DNA of 64,000 nucleotides from Chloroflexota bacterium (GTDB taxonomy: Bacteria; Chloroflexota; Dormibacteria; Dormibacterales; Dormibacteraceae), in assembly GCA_005880915.1 (NCBI GenBank), contig VBIW01000044.1:35161-99160 (forward strand). The letters run 5' to 3'. Every line of letters begins with the position of its first letter. Position 1 is the first letter of the stretch. This document shows, piece after piece, positions 8,295 through 17,696 of this stretch. Below the pieces are notes generated by a model, which had not been told where the DNA came from, ran no database searches, and was given only the letters and a program-made list of their open reading frames with translations. The translations under genes were made by a program, and so were the position numbers.

Positions 8295-9217
8295 TGGCGC
8301 AAGCAGCACCCGTCATCCAGCCCGACCTCGAGCTCGCTTATGAGATGCCCGAGCAGGCGACGCTGCTCACCGACGCATGGCGCAGGATCCGCCGCAACCG
8401 GCTGGCGCTCGTCGGTGGAGTGATCATCCTGGTCCTGTTCATCACCGCGTTGATCTCGATCGTGTGGACGCCATACCCGGTCTGGCTGCAAGCCGTGGGC
8501 CCGACCTACCAGCCTCCCAGCCCAGCGCATCTCCTGGGTCTCGATCAGGCCGGCCGCGACATCCTGAGCCGGATCATGGGTGGAGCGCTGATCACGGTCC
8601 AGGTCGGCGTCGGGAGCGCGATCATCGTGAGCCTGATCGGCATCCCCCTCGGGCTGCTCGCAGGCTTCTACCGCGGGTCGGTCGACACGGTCATCTCGTT
8701 CTTCATCAACATCTGGTACGGGATCCCCGACCTGCTGGTGGCGTTGATCCTGGTGTTCGTCCTGTCGGACGCCCTCCATCTAATCCCGCGTGGAGTCCTG
8801 GTGATCATCGTCGCCTTCTCCTTGACCCGCTGGATGGACGTCGCCCGCCTGGTCCGCGGCCAGGCGCTTGCGTTGCGCGAAAGAGAGTTCGTCGAGGCCG
8901 CGCGAATGTCCGGCGCGCGCGACTTTGGGCTTCTGTTCCGCCACATCTTTCCCAACGCGCTCGGCCCGATCATCGTGCAGGCGACTTTTGCGATTCCGGC
9001 GGCTGTCCTTTTCGAGGCGTTCCTCAGCTTCCTCGGCCTTGGCCTCCCCTCACCCACGCCGTCGTGGGGCGCGATGGCCGCCGACGGCTACCACGGCATG
9101 GACTTTGCGCCGCACATCGTGCTCGCTCCGACGATCGCCCTGTCCCTGACCCTGATGGCGTTCAACTGGGTGGGTGACGGCCTGCGCGACGCATTCGACC
9201 CCCGGATGAGGCGTTAG
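8294..9217 (+). CDS. Peptide ABC transporter permease, DppC/OppC type
   Basis: 307 residues from GTG 8294 (overlapping TAGTG). An N-terminal cytoplasmic stretch precedes TM1 (LALVGGVIILVLFITALISIVW), then HLLGLDQAGRDILSRIMGGA, the DppC signature after TM1, and the EAA loop FVEAARMSGARDFGLLFRHIFPN. The C-terminus DGLRDAFDPRMRR is canonical. It pairs with the DppB-type permease and is translationally coupled to it. Next comes the DppD-type ATPase after about 20 nt. Confidence 0.93.
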   Translation: MAQAAPVIQPDLELAYEMPEQATLLTDAWRRIRRNRLALVGGVIILVLFITALISIVWTPYPVWLQAVGPTYQPPSPAHLLGLDQAGRDILSRIMGGALITVQVGVGSAIIVSLIGIPLGLLAGFYRGSVDTVISFFINIWYGIPDLLVALILVFVLSDALHLIPRGVLVIIVAFSLTRWMDVARLVRGQALALREREFVEAARMSGARDFGLLFRHIFPNALGPIIVQATFAIPAAVLFEAFLSFLGLGLPSPTPSWGAMAADGYHGMDFAPHIVLAPTIALSLTLMAFNWVGDGLRDAFDPRMRR

Positions 9218-9239
9218 TCCGCTGGCCTCTCTCCTTCGC

Positions 9240-10217
9240 GTGCAGGACCTTCGGGTTCAGTTCGCCACGTCCGGCGGCACGGTAACGGCAGTCGACGGAA
9301 TCGACTTCGAGATCGACAGGGGCGAGATCGTCGGAATCGTGGGCGAATCCGGGTCCGGCAAGACGATGACGGCGCTGTCCATCCTGCGGCTGATCCCCGA
9401 GCCCGGCAAGATCACCAGCGGACGGATCCTCTACGGCGAGAAAGACGTCGTCGAGATGACGGACGAGGAGATCAGGGAGTTCCGCGGCAACGAGGTCGCG
9501 ATGATCTTCCAGGACCCGATGACCTCGCTCAACCCGGTGCTCCGGGTCGGGTTCCAGGTCGAGGAGGCGATGGCCGCCCACGCGCGCTTCACGCGCCAGC
9601 AGGCCAAGCAGCGAGTCGTCCCGATGCTGCAGCGCGTGCGCATCCCGGCGGCGAAGGACCGCGTGCGCGACTATCCGCACCAGTTCTCAGGCGGAATGCG
9701 CCAGCGCGCCATGATCGCGATGGGAGTCTCCAACGAGCCGTCGCTGCTGATCGCCGACGAGCCCACCACCGCGCTGGACGTCACGGTGCAGGCCTCGATC
9801 ATCGAGCTGCTGCGCGACCTGAGCCGGGAGCTGCGCGCGGCGGTGATCCTGATCACACACAACATGGCGCTCGTGGCAAGCCTCTGCAACCGCGTCATCG
9901 TCATGTACGCGGGCCGAGTCGTCGAGGAGGGCCCCACCCGTGCGATCTTCAAGAACCCTCAGCATCCGTACACGTGGTCGCTCCTGAGGTCGATGCCCCG
10001 CGTCGACGAAGTCACCAAGGAGAGGCTCATCGCGATCAAGGGCCTCCCGCCGGACCTCGGCAAGATGCCGCCCGGATGCAAGTTCCACCCTCGCTGCAAG
10101 TTTCGGATCGACCGCTGCCTCACCGAGGAGCCTCCGCTGGATGAGGTCGATCCAATGCAGCGTGCCCGGTGCTGGGTCTTGATGAAGAACGTGCCCGACC
10201 CCGAAGCGAAAGCGTGA
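9240..10217 (+). CDS. Peptide ABC transporter ATP-binding protein, DppD/OppD type
   Basis: 325 residues from GTG 9240. Walker A GESGSGKT, signature FSGGMRQR, Walker [13 protein letters not shown] and switch His in ILITHN are intact. The C-terminal oligopeptide-transporter extension has Cys-rich [19 protein letters not shown], typical of DppD and sometimes an iron-sulfur site. Upstream in-frame codons read L-A-S-L-L-R before the GTG, a common N-terminus in the family, so a CTG start about 15-18 nt earlier is possible. It forms a heterodimer with the next ATPase. Confidence 0.92.
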   Translation: MQDLRVQFATSGGTVTAVDGIDFEIDRGEIVGIVGESGSGKTMTALSILRLIPEPGKITSGRILYGEKDVVEMTDEEIREFRGNEVAMIFQDPMTSLNPVLRVGFQVEEAMAAHARFTRQQAKQRVVPMLQRVRIPAAKDRVRDYPHQFSGGMRQRAMIAMGVSNEPSLLIADEPTTALDVTVQASIIELLRDLSRELRAAVILITHNMALVASLCNRVIVMYAGRVVEEGPTRAIFKNPQHPYTWSLLRSMPRVDEVTKERLIAIKGLPPDLGKMPPGCKFHPRCKFRIDRCLTEEPPLDEVDPMQRARCWVLMKNVPDPEAKA

Positions 10218-11230
10218 GCACCCAAGCAGCACCGACCCCGGCGACCGACCCTACGCTGAAGTCACCCCTGATCCGGGTTGAAGACCTGGTCAAGCACTTT
10301 CCCACCGGCGCCGCCTTGTTTGGACGATCCGTGGTGCATGCGGTGGACGGGGTGAGCCTCGCCATAGAAGCGGGCGAAACGCTTGGCCTCGTGGGCGAAT
10401 CGGGCTGCGGCAAGTCGACCTTGGGCCGGGTGATCGTGCGGCTGCTCCCCGCGACGTCCGGCCACGTCTATTTCAAAGACACCGACCTGACGAAGGTCCG
10501 CGGAGAGAAGCTGCGCCGCACGCGACAGCAGATCCAGATGATCTTCCAGGACCCGTACGCATCGCTGAACCCGCGCATGACTGTCGGCGACATCGTCTCC
10601 GAGCCGCTGCGCAACTTCGGCGTTGCACGAGGCCGCAAGGCGGAGCGAAAGGTCCAGGAAGTGATGCGGGTGGTGGGTCTCAACCCCAACTTCGTGAACC
10701 GGTATCCGCATGAGTTCTCAGGTGGCCAGCGCCAGCGCATCGGCATCGCGCGCGCACTGGTCCTCGAGCCGACGTTCATCGTCGCCGACGAGCCGGTGTC
10801 AGCCCTCGACGTCTCGATCCAGGCGCAGATCGTCAACCTGATGGAGGATCTTCAGGCCAAATACAACCTGACCTTTCTCTTTATCGCTCACGACCTTTCG
10901 GTGGTCAGGCACATCAGCGACCGGATCGCGGTCATGTACCTGGGCAAGATCGTGGAGATCGGAACCAGCAACGCGATCCGCGACAGGCCGCTGCACCCTT
11001 ATACAAGGGTCCTCGAGAGCTCGGTGCCCGTGCCGGACCCCGACCTCGAGGCGGCGCGCAAGCCGATCCTGTTGAAGGGAGAGATTCCCTCGCCGGTCAA
11101 CCCACCGTCTGCCTGCCGCTTTCACACACGGTGCCCCATCGCGCAACAGATCTGCTCCGAGGTCGAGCCGCCGCTGGAGATGAAGGAGCCCGGCCGGTTC
11201 GCGGCATGCCACTTTCCGGGTCAATTATGA
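10214..11230 (+). CDS. Peptide ABC transporter ATP-binding protein, DppF/OppF type
   Basis: 338 residues from GTG 10214, which overlaps the previous stop in GTGA, so the pair is translationally coupled. Walker [10 protein letters not shown], DppF-typical [19 protein letters not shown], signature [15 protein letters not shown], Walker [15 protein letters not shown], and C-terminal [19 protein letters not shown]. Last gene of the importer run; a perfect 9-bp hairpin begins directly after the stop. Confidence 0.93.
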   Translation: MSTQAAPTPATDPTLKSPLIRVEDLVKHFPTGAALFGRSVVHAVDGVSLAIEAGETLGLVGESGCGKSTLGRVIVRLLPATSGHVYFKDTDLTKVRGEKLRRTRQQIQMIFQDPYASLNPRMTVGDIVSEPLRNFGVARGRKAERKVQEVMRVVGLNPNFVNRYPHEFSGGQRQRIGIARALVLEPTFIVADEPVSALDVSIQAQIVNLMEDLQAKYNLTFLFIAHDLSVVRHISDRIAVMYLGKIVEIGTSNAIRDRPLHPYTRVLESSVPVPDPDLEAARKPILLKGEIPSPVNPPSACRFHTRCPIAQQICSEVEPPLEMKEPGRFAACHFPGQL

Positions 11231-11253
11231 GAGGGAACCCAGATGGTTCCCTC
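11231..11253 (+). terminator. Hairpin at end of Dpp-like operon
   Basis: GAGGGAACC / GGTTCCCTC with loop CAGAT starts at the base after the TGA. No T-run follows, so efficiency is uncertain. Confidence 0.6.
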
Positions 11254-11398
11254 TGCGCGCCAAGCGCGGGCAGGTAGTGACTTCCTGATCTCATCGCGCG
11301 TGCGGCTTCGCCGCAGGCGCTGCTCTCTTTCCGGTATACGGTTCGGATTAATTGAGTAGCCACTCGAAGCGGCGTTTGGCAGCCAAAAGGGCATAGTC

Positions 11399-11421
11399 GC
11401 GGCCGGGGAAACCCCGGCCGC
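11399..11421 (-). terminator. Hairpin downstream of third SBP gene
   Basis: A 10-bp GC stem GCGGCCGGGG / CCCCGGCCGC with loop AAA lies 16 nt beyond the stop of the minus-strand gene 11437-13173. It could also act for the convergent plus-strand operon. No T-run. The stretch 11254-11398 between the two hairpins shows no gene. Confidence 0.5.
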
Positions 11422-11436
11422 CAAAGCAACGCTAGA

Positions 11437-13173
11437 TCAGTGCGATGTGATCTGGATCTGGTTCCACCAGTAGTCGAACATGTTGTTCGAGCCTGCACCT
11501 AACACGTACGGCTTGAACATGAACGCGTTGACTGTGTAGAAGAGCGGGATGTAGACCACGTCGTCGATGAGCTGATGGCTCAGCGTCTTGTAGTCGGCGA
11601 TCGCGGCGCTCAGCGGCTCGGCGTTCGCCTTGGCCAGAAGCTGGTCGTAAGACTTCGTGTCGTACCCGGTCGTGCAGCTGACGTCAGGGCAGCCGGCCGA
11701 TGCGCCGTACAGGTTGTCGAACCAGTCCTGAGGGTGGTTGTAGTCGGCCGACCACCCATCGCGTGAGAGGACGTACGTGCCCTTCAGCCGTTCCGTGATG
11801 AAGCGACTGTGTGGGATCGACTGGAGCTTCACCGTCACCCCGAGGTTGTCCAGCCACTGGGCCTGGAGAAGCTTGGCCGCCGGCTCGTTGAACGGGTTTT
11901 CCGGATCGTATGTGTAGACCAGGTCTTTGGTTTTCGTCCCATCCGGGTCGGCCAGCGACCTGAGACTTCGCGCCTTCACAGGGTCGAAGACGGCGAGCGG
12001 GTCCGAGCCGTCGCCCAGGTAGCCCACCAAACCCTTGGGGATGATGCCGCCGGTGGCCGGAACGCAGGCGATGTTGGAGCACAGATCCTTGGCCAGCTTG
12101 GCGCGGTCGATCGATAGGTTGAAGGCCAGCCGCAGATTGTGCGAGATGTTGCCCTGGTCGAGCGTGAACGGACCGCCCGCGGGCCGCTTTGCGTCCGCGA
12201 CCATGTTGAAGCTCACGAAGTACGTCTTGTTCTTTACCTCCAGCACCAGCTGCGACTTCTCTGCCGGCTTCGCCTGGATCTTCGCGACGTCGGCCGGCGC
12301 CGGGCCGTAGGCGGCGTATCCGTAGAGGTCGAAGGTGCCCCCTTCATACCTGGCGAGTGCGGCCGTCGGGTCGCTGACCACGTTGACCTGGATCGCGGTC
12401 AGCGTTGGTTTCGGCCGACCCCACCAGCCGGTGATGGCGCCGAAATCAAGCGACTGGTCGGCTGTGTGCGCGGTCATCTTGTAGGCACCGGTGCCGACGA
12501 GCGTCTCAGGCTTGTTCCACCAGTTGTCGAAGTCGGCCTTCACCACCTTCGGATCCACGACCATGCCGGCCGTGGCGGGCTGGGCGATCGCCGACTCGAA
12601 CCAGCCGGCGGCGCCGGTGAGCTTGACGACGACCGTGAAATCGTCAGGCGCTGTCAGACCGGTCATCGTCACCGATGGGTCGTTCTTTTCGAGCAGCCCC
12701 TCGAGAGCCGAGCTCGAGACCTGGTTCGTCGCGACGTGGTCGTAGCCCTCGATGGCTGAGAGGTTCGTCGCGAAGGGTCCCTGCATCGCCGCCGCGCGAT
12801 TCCACGAGTAGACGACGTCCTTCGCCGTGAGCTTGTCGCCGTTGGAGAATGTCACGTCCTGGCGCAGCTTGAACGTGTAGGTGAGCCCGTCGCTCGACAT
12901 TGTCGGCAGAGCCGCGGCGATGTCGGGCGAGATGTTGAGGTTGCTGTCGAACTTCAGCAGGCCGTCGAAGATGTTCTGCGCGATCGCCGCTTCGGCCTCG
13001 CTGTCGATCATCGCGGGATCGAGCGTGCTGACGTCGTGCTGAATCGGAAAACGAAGTGTCTGCTGGCTCGCCAGCCCAGTCGGCTGCGGCGTCCCGGTCG
13101 ACCCGCTGGAGCATGCGATAAGCACCAGTCCCGCGAGCGCCGCAAACGGCCATGCCCCCCCTCTGCGTAGCAT
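11437..13173 (-). CDS. Peptide ABC transporter substrate-binding lipoprotein (SBP_bac_5), paralogue 3
   Basis: 578 residues from ATG 13173: signal MLRRGGAWPFAALAGLVLIACSSG with a good lipobox (LIAC, Cys 21). The SBP_bac_5 body matches the other two binding proteins (LRFPIQHDVSTLDPAM, GLTYTFKLRQDVTFSNGDK, SADYNHPQDWFDNLYG) with an insertion around VSSSALEGLLEKNDPS. It is convergent with the Dpp operon and probably feeds it with a different ligand. Its ATG lies 6 nt from the divergent GTG of the molybdenum hydroxylase gene, so its promoter lies inside that gene; TACGCT about 12 nt before the ATG is a weak -10 candidate and no SD is visible. Confidence 0.9.
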   Translation of the reverse strand: MLRRGGAWPFAALAGLVLIACSSGSTGTPQPTGLASQQTLRFPIQHDVSTLDPAMIDSEAEAAIAQNIFDGLLKFDSNLNISPDIAAALPTMSSDGLTYTFKLRQDVTFSNGDKLTAKDVVYSWNRAAAMQGPFATNLSAIEGYDHVATNQVSSSALEGLLEKNDPSVTMTGLTAPDDFTVVVKLTGAAGWFESAIAQPATAGMVVDPKVVKADFDNWWNKPETLVGTGAYKMTAHTADQSLDFGAITGWWGRPKPTLTAIQVNVVSDPTAALARYEGGTFDLYGYAAYGPAPADVAKIQAKPAEKSQLVLEVKNKTYFVSFNMVADAKRPAGGPFTLDQGNISHNLRLAFNLSIDRAKLAKDLCSNIACVPATGGIIPKGLVGYLGDGSDPLAVFDPVKARSLRSLADPDGTKTKDLVYTYDPENPFNEPAAKLLQAQWLDNLGVTVKLQSIPHSRFITERLKGTYVLSRDGWSADYNHPQDWFDNLYGASAGCPDVSCTTGYDTKSYDQLLAKANAEPLSAAIADYKTLSHQLIDDVVYIPLFYTVNAFMFKPYVLGAGSNNMFDYWWNQIQITSH

Positions 13174-13179
13174 CTTCGG

Positions 13180-15426
13180 GTGATGAGCGTACCCGCCGCA
13201 GGCAGGCGACGGCAGGAAGGAAGCGAGAAGGTCACCGGGGCCACGCGCTTCACCGCGGATATGGAGCTCGCCGGCCTCCTTCACGTCCAGCTCGTCCTGT
13301 CGCACACACCAAGCGCACGGATCCGCAGCATCGATGTCGAAACAGCCCGCGCCGTGCCTGGTGTCGTCGACATCGTCACCGGCCCCGACCTGCCCGGGCT
13401 CGACCGAGCCGCGCCGGACCTTCCGCTCGCTTTCGGGCAGGTCTTCTACGCGGGTCAGCCGGTGGCCGCAGTGGTGGCAGAGACCGAGTCAGCAGCCGCC
13501 GACGCCGCGGCGCTGGTCCAGGTCGATTACGAGGAGACGCCGCCGGCGATCGACCCTATCGCGGCGATGGCAGACCAGGCGCCCCTCGTGCTCGGCGAGG
13601 GAGACGGAGCCGCTGCCGAGGACGCCTCGCTCCATGGCGCTTCAGCCGCCGCTGATGGCGCGCCCGACGCGCGGCCGCGCAACGTCAGCGGCGTGGCACA
13701 CCTCAGGCGCGGTGACACCGATGCCGCGCTGAAGAGCGCGGAAGTCGTGGTCAAAGGGACGTACCGGATCGCGGGCGCGCACCACTCGTTCATGGAGCCT
13801 CACGTCGCGGTCGCAAGGCCGGAGCCGGACGGAGGAATGACGATCTGGTCCTCCACACAGGGTCCGTTCGTCGTGCGTGACACCGTGGCCGGCCTCATCG
13901 ACCTGCCCCCGCATAAGGTGCGCGTCGTCGCGATGCCGGTGGGTGGCGGATTCGGCGGCAAGATCTCGCTGCTCGAGCCGCTGCTGGCGCTGCTCGCAGC
14001 CCGTTTGAGGCGGCCGGTGCGGCTGGCCCTGGGGCGGTCGCATGAGTTCGTGGTCGGCCACCCCGCCCCCGCCGCTCAGTTCGAGCTGGAGCTCGGCGCC
14101 AAGCGCGATGGAACGCTCGTCGCGCTGCGGGTGCGCTTTCACTACGACAACGGTGCAAGCTCGGGGTGGCACGCGGGCCTGACCGCAAGCTTCCTGGGCG
14201 GCACCTACCGGATCCCGAACTACGACCTGCGGGGGTTCGAGGTCTCGACCAACAAGACCCCGACCGACGCCTACCGCGCGCCCGGCGCGACGCAGGCCTA
14301 CTTCGCCCTCGAGTCGGCGATGGACGAGCTGGCGGCCAGGCTCGAGGTGGACCCGATCGAGCTCCGGCTCGCCAACGTGTCGCGGGAAGGCGATCCCACT
14401 GCAGACGGCCAGCGATGGCCGCGCATCGCCTCGGTCGAGGTACTCGAGGAGGCGAGGCGGCACCCGGTATACGCCGCGCCGCTTGGCGCTGATGAAGCCG
14501 TGGGCGTGGCCCTCGGCGCGTGGGGCGGCGCCCGCACGCCGTCCGCTGCGGGGTGCCGGGTGGAGCCCGACGGAACGGTCTCGGTGATGGTCGGTTCGCC
14601 CGACATCAGCGGCACCGCGACCGGGCTCGCAATGATCGCGGCGGAGGCGTTCGGGATCTCTCCCGACAAGGTGAGGGTCGAGGTCGGCGACACCGCTTCC
14701 GCGCCCTTCGGCCCGACTTCGAGCGGCAGCCAGGTCACCTACAGCCTCGGCGGCGCAGTGTTTGAAGCGGCGCGGGAGGCCCGGCGCCAGCTCCTCGAGA
14801 TCGCCACCGAGGAGCTCGAGGCGGCGCCCGAAGACCTCGACATCATCGGCGGGCGTGTCGCGGTGAAGGGCGCACCCGGCCGGTCGGTCGAGATCACCAA
14901 GCTGGTCCGGCTGAGCACCGAGTTCATGGGCCGGCACCGTCCCATACAGGCCACCGGCCGCTCGGCGGTGCAGGCCGCGTCTCCGATGTTCACGGTCCAC
15001 ATCGCCCGCGTCCGCATCGACCGCGAGACCGGCGCGTTCCAGCTGATCGGGTACGCGGCGATCCAGGACGTCGGCCGCGCCATCAACCCCCCCGAGGTCG
15101 AGGGCCAGATCCACGGCGGCGCCACACAGGCGCTTGGGCGCGCCCTCGGCGAACAGCTCGTCTATGACGGCGACGGCCAGCTCCGCACCGCGTCCTTCCT
15201 GGACTACGAGCTGCCGGCGGTCGACCAGATACCGGATATCGATGTGACCCTGATCGAGGTCCCATCGCCGGTCGGGCCGCTGGGGGCCAAGGGTGTCGGT
15301 GAGCCACCGGCCATCCCGGGAACCGCCGCCCTCGCCAACGCAGTCTCCCGCGCGTCCGGCGTGCGCGTGCGCGACGTGCCCATCGACAGATGGCTTCTTG
15401 TGGGGACCGCTAAAGACGGACGCTAG
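13180..15426 (+). CDS. Xanthine dehydrogenase family molybdopterin-binding (large) subunit, orphan
   Basis: 748 residues. N-terminal aldehyde-oxidase a/b hammerhead (EKVTGATRFTADMELAGLL to about residue 130) followed by the molybdopterin domains: VGGGFGGK, TDAYRAPGATQAYFALESAMDELA, and VGPLGAKGVGEPPAIPGT with the catalytic Glu of GVGE. The active-site loop AYRAPG lacks the AYXCSFR signature of form-I CO dehydrogenase, so CO oxidation is unlikely; a purine, aldehyde or heterocycle hydroxylase is more plausible. The FAD and 2Fe-2S subunits normally encoded alongside are absent nearby. TAGCAT at 13168-13173 plus 6 nt puts the TSS exactly on GTG 13180 (leaderless); it overlaps the divergent SBP start codon. 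Confidence 0.85.
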   Translation: MMSVPAAGRRRQEGSEKVTGATRFTADMELAGLLHVQLVLSHTPSARIRSIDVETARAVPGVVDIVTGPDLPGLDRAAPDLPLAFGQVFYAGQPVAAVVAETESAAADAAALVQVDYEETPPAIDPIAAMADQAPLVLGEGDGAAAEDASLHGASAAADGAPDARPRNVSGVAHLRRGDTDAALKSAEVVVKGTYRIAGAHHSFMEPHVAVARPEPDGGMTIWSSTQGPFVVRDTVAGLIDLPPHKVRVVAMPVGGGFGGKISLLEPLLALLAARLRRPVRLALGRSHEFVVGHPAPAAQFELELGAKRDGTLVALRVRFHYDNGASSGWHAGLTASFLGGTYRIPNYDLRGFEVSTNKTPTDAYRAPGATQAYFALESAMDELAARLEVDPIELRLANVSREGDPTADGQRWPRIASVEVLEEARRHPVYAAPLGADEAVGVALGAWGGARTPSAAGCRVEPDGTVSVMVGSPDISGTATGLAMIAAEAFGISPDKVRVEVGDTASAPFGPTSSGSQVTYSLGGAVFEAAREARRQLLEIATEELEAAPEDLDIIGGRVAVKGAPGRSVEITKLVRLSTEFMGRHRPIQATGRSAVQAASPMFTVHIARVRIDRETGAFQLIGYAAIQDVGRAINPPEVEGQIHGGATQALGRALGEQLVYDGDGQLRTASFLDYELPAVDQIPDIDVTLIEVPSPVGPLGAKGVGEPPAIPGTAALANAVSRASGVRVRDVPIDRWLLVGTAKDGR

Positions 15427-15436
15427 AGGCAGCTCG

Positions 15437-16930
15437 ATGCGCGGCTACGTCGCGCGGACGCTGTCAGGCCACTACCCAATCCTCGTCTCCAACCGCGGCC
15501 CGCACGAGCCGCGGCCCGACGGCAGCTTCCGGCGTGGCGCGGGCGGCGTGATCACTGGGCTGCTCACACTGGCAGAAGCGATGGGCGCCGACTGGGTGGC
15601 GTGTGCTCGCAGCGACGCCGAGCGCGCGCTGGCGTCAAAGCACTCGGGCGGTCATATCGTGCCCCTGGCGCAATCGTCTGGCCAACTCTATTACGCCACG
15701 CCGACCAAAGAGCAGTACGAGATGTACTACTCGGTCATCTCCAATCCGATGCTGTGGTTCCTCCAGCACTACCTCTGGGACCTGGCCAGCGAGCCGGTGA
15801 TCGACGATCGCATCCACCAGGCGTGGACCGACGGTTACGTCGAGGTCAACAGGCAGATGGCCGCGCGAGTCGTCGGTCTCGCGCGTGGCGCGTCGGCGCG
15901 GCCGCTCGTGCTGGTGCACGACTACCAGCTCTATCTCGTGCCGCGCTTCGTCCGCGAGGAGCTTCCGGGCTCGGTCATCCAGTTCTTCCTTCACGTGCCG
16001 TGGGCGACTCCCCAGTACTGGAAGGTCCTGCCCAAGGAGATGCGGGACGCAATCCTTGACGGACTCCTCGCCTGCGACATCGTTGGCTTCCAGTCAAGCC
16101 TCGACGTGCGCAACTTCCTGCTGACCTGCGAGGAGAACATGGGTCTGCAGGTCGACGAGCACGAGCGCGCCGTCGTCGCGGGGGGCCGGGTCGTTTACGC
16201 GCGCCACTACCCGATCTCAGTCGACGTCCCCATGACGATGCGCCTTGCCTCGTCACGCGGGGTCGAGCGGCAAGAAGCCGAGATGGGCGCGCTGCGTCCG
16301 GCGAAGCTGATCGCGCGCATCGACCGCACAGACCCGTCGAAGAACATCGTCCGGGGCTTCATCGCGTTCGACAAGCTGCTCCGGTACCACCCCGACCTTC
16401 ATGGGCAGGTCCAGTTCTGGGCGTTCCTCCAACCGTCACGTCAAGACGTCGCCGCGTACAGCCGGTACTTGCGCCACATCCGGCAGACTGCAGGGCGGAT
16501 CAACAGCGAGTTCGGCAATGAACAGTGGCAGCCGATTCGCCTCGAGATCGCCGAGAGCGAACGCAAGGCGATTGCGATGATGAAGAACTTCGACGTGTTG
16601 CTCGTCAACCCGGTGTACGACGGCTTGAACCTCGTCGCCAAGGAAGGCGCGCTGGTCAATCAGACCGACGGCGTGATCGTGCTCTCGGAAAACGCCGGTG
16701 CGCATGAGGAGTTGAGAGGCAACGTGCTTTCGGTCAACCCATTCGACGTCGAAGCGACGGCCGCAGCGATGTATGCCGGACTGACCATGCCGGCGGAAGA
16801 ACGGCATCGGATGAACGAGGGCGCGAAAAACGTGGTGCGGACGAACGATATCGCCAAATGGATCAGCAACCAGGTCCAGGACATGCGCGACCTCGTTGCC
16901 CCGGCCGAGCGGATCAGCTTGCGGCCTTAG
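15437..16930 (+). CDS. otsA: Alpha,alpha-trehalose-phosphate synthase (GT20)
   Basis: 497 residues from ATG 15437 with GAGGCAG upstream; the in-frame upstream extension overlaps the previous gene and is excluded. It transfers glucose from a nucleotide sugar to glucose-6-phosphate. Motifs: PILVSNRGP, RRGAGGVITGL (donor loop), HDYQLYLVPRFVR, FFLHVPWATPQYW, IARIDRTDPSKNIVRGF, and NPVYDGLNLVAKEGALVN with the donor-binding acids. It starts 10 nt after the hydroxylase gene, so co-transcription is likely. The 3' end overlaps otsB, which is on the other strand, by 17 bp. Confidence 0.92.
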   Translation: MRGYVARTLSGHYPILVSNRGPHEPRPDGSFRRGAGGVITGLLTLAEAMGADWVACARSDAERALASKHSGGHIVPLAQSSGQLYYATPTKEQYEMYYSVISNPMLWFLQHYLWDLASEPVIDDRIHQAWTDGYVEVNRQMAARVVGLARGASARPLVLVHDYQLYLVPRFVREELPGSVIQFFLHVPWATPQYWKVLPKEMRDAILDGLLACDIVGFQSSLDVRNFLLTCEENMGLQVDEHERAVVAGGRVVYARHYPISVDVPMTMRLASSRGVERQEAEMGALRPAKLIARIDRTDPSKNIVRGFIAFDKLLRYHPDLHGQVQFWAFLQPSRQDVAAYSRYLRHIRQTAGRINSEFGNEQWQPIRLEIAESERKAIAMMKNFDVLLVNPVYDGLNLVAKEGALVNQTDGVIVLSENAGAHEELRGNVLSVNPFDVEATAAAMYAGLTMPAEERHRMNEGAKNVVRTNDIAKWISNQVQDMRDLVAPAERISLRP

Positions 16931-17687
16931 CCCACTCCACGATCTCGTGCAGCAGCGCGGTGGCTCCTGCAGGGCCTTGAACCACGACATCGCATCGGTC
17001 GAACAGGTCAACCGGCGCCTCCGGCGACCAGACGCCGACCGCCATGTGCGGGATGTCGAGGGCGCTCACGTACTCAAACAGCGAGCGGTCGTTCTCGTCG
17101 TCGCCGAAGCACACGACGCCCGCGGGGTCTTCGGCGGGCATCAGCGCCGCGAGCGCGCTGCCCTTGCCTGCCTTCGGAGCGTGGACCTCGACCACCTTGC
17201 GGCCGAGAGCGGCCGAGAGGCGCGCTCCATCGAGAAGAGGTCGCAGCAGCGCGAGCATCTCCTCCCCGCTCATGTTTGTGCTGCGAAAGTGGACCGCGGT
17301 GCTTGCCGGCTTGACCTCGAGCCACGCGCCCGGGATCCGCTCCAGGAGTCTGCTCGCGTCGGCGTTGAAGCGATCGAGCGCCTCCTTCTGCGCGTGGCGC
17401 GGGATGACGAGACCGCTGTCGCCGATGAGTCTCACCCCCGAGATGGGCACGAGAGTCTCCAGCTGCGCCGGCGTCCGGCTGCTGAGCACGATCACGTCAG
17501 CAAGCAGTCCAACAAGCTCTTGCAGGGCCTCCAGCGCCTCGGGCCTGGCCCTCGCCGCGGCTGGATCGTGAACGACCTCCGCCAGCGTTCCGTCAAAGTC
17601 GGTAACCAGGATTAGTTCGCCTGGCGGTACTCGCGCGACAGGCGAGCGGTGCCAGACATGCGTGATTTCTTCGGTTTCTTGAATCAT
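16914..17687 (-). CDS. otsB: Trehalose-6-phosphate phosphatase (HAD family)
   Basis: 257 residues. HAD motif I is DFDGTLAEV (30-38, nucleophile Asp30); motif II is in VIVLSSRTP; motif IV is VVCFGDDENDRSLFEYV. It dephosphorylates trehalose-6-phosphate from OtsA. It is the last of four same-strand genes (from 20303), 9 nt after aidB. An AGGAGG sits only one base before the ATG, unusually tight, so the working start could differ slightly. Convergent with otsA with overlapping ends, so the two trehalose genes have separate promoters and may form antisense RNA at their 3' ends. Confidence 0.9.
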   Translation of the reverse strand: MIQETEEITHVWHRSPVARVPPGELILVTDFDGTLAEVVHDPAAARARPEALEALQELVGLLADVIVLSSRTPAQLETLVPISGVRLIGDSGLVIPRHAQKEALDRFNADASRLLERIPGAWLEVKPASTAVHFRSTNMSGEEMLALLRPLLDGARLSAALGRKVVEVHAPKAGKGSALAALMPAEDPAGVVCFGDDENDRSLFEYVSALDIPHMAVGVWSPEAPVDLFDRCDVVVQGPAGATALLHEIVEWAKAAS

Positions 17688-17696
17688 CCCTCCTAC

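Noticed and set aside
13642..15114. Long open frame (490 codons) opposite the molybdenum hydroxylase gene
   Set aside because: Translation lacks domain motifs and is Arg/Gly/Asp rich, typical of an antisense frame in high-GC DNA; the plus-strand gene has clear family motifs.
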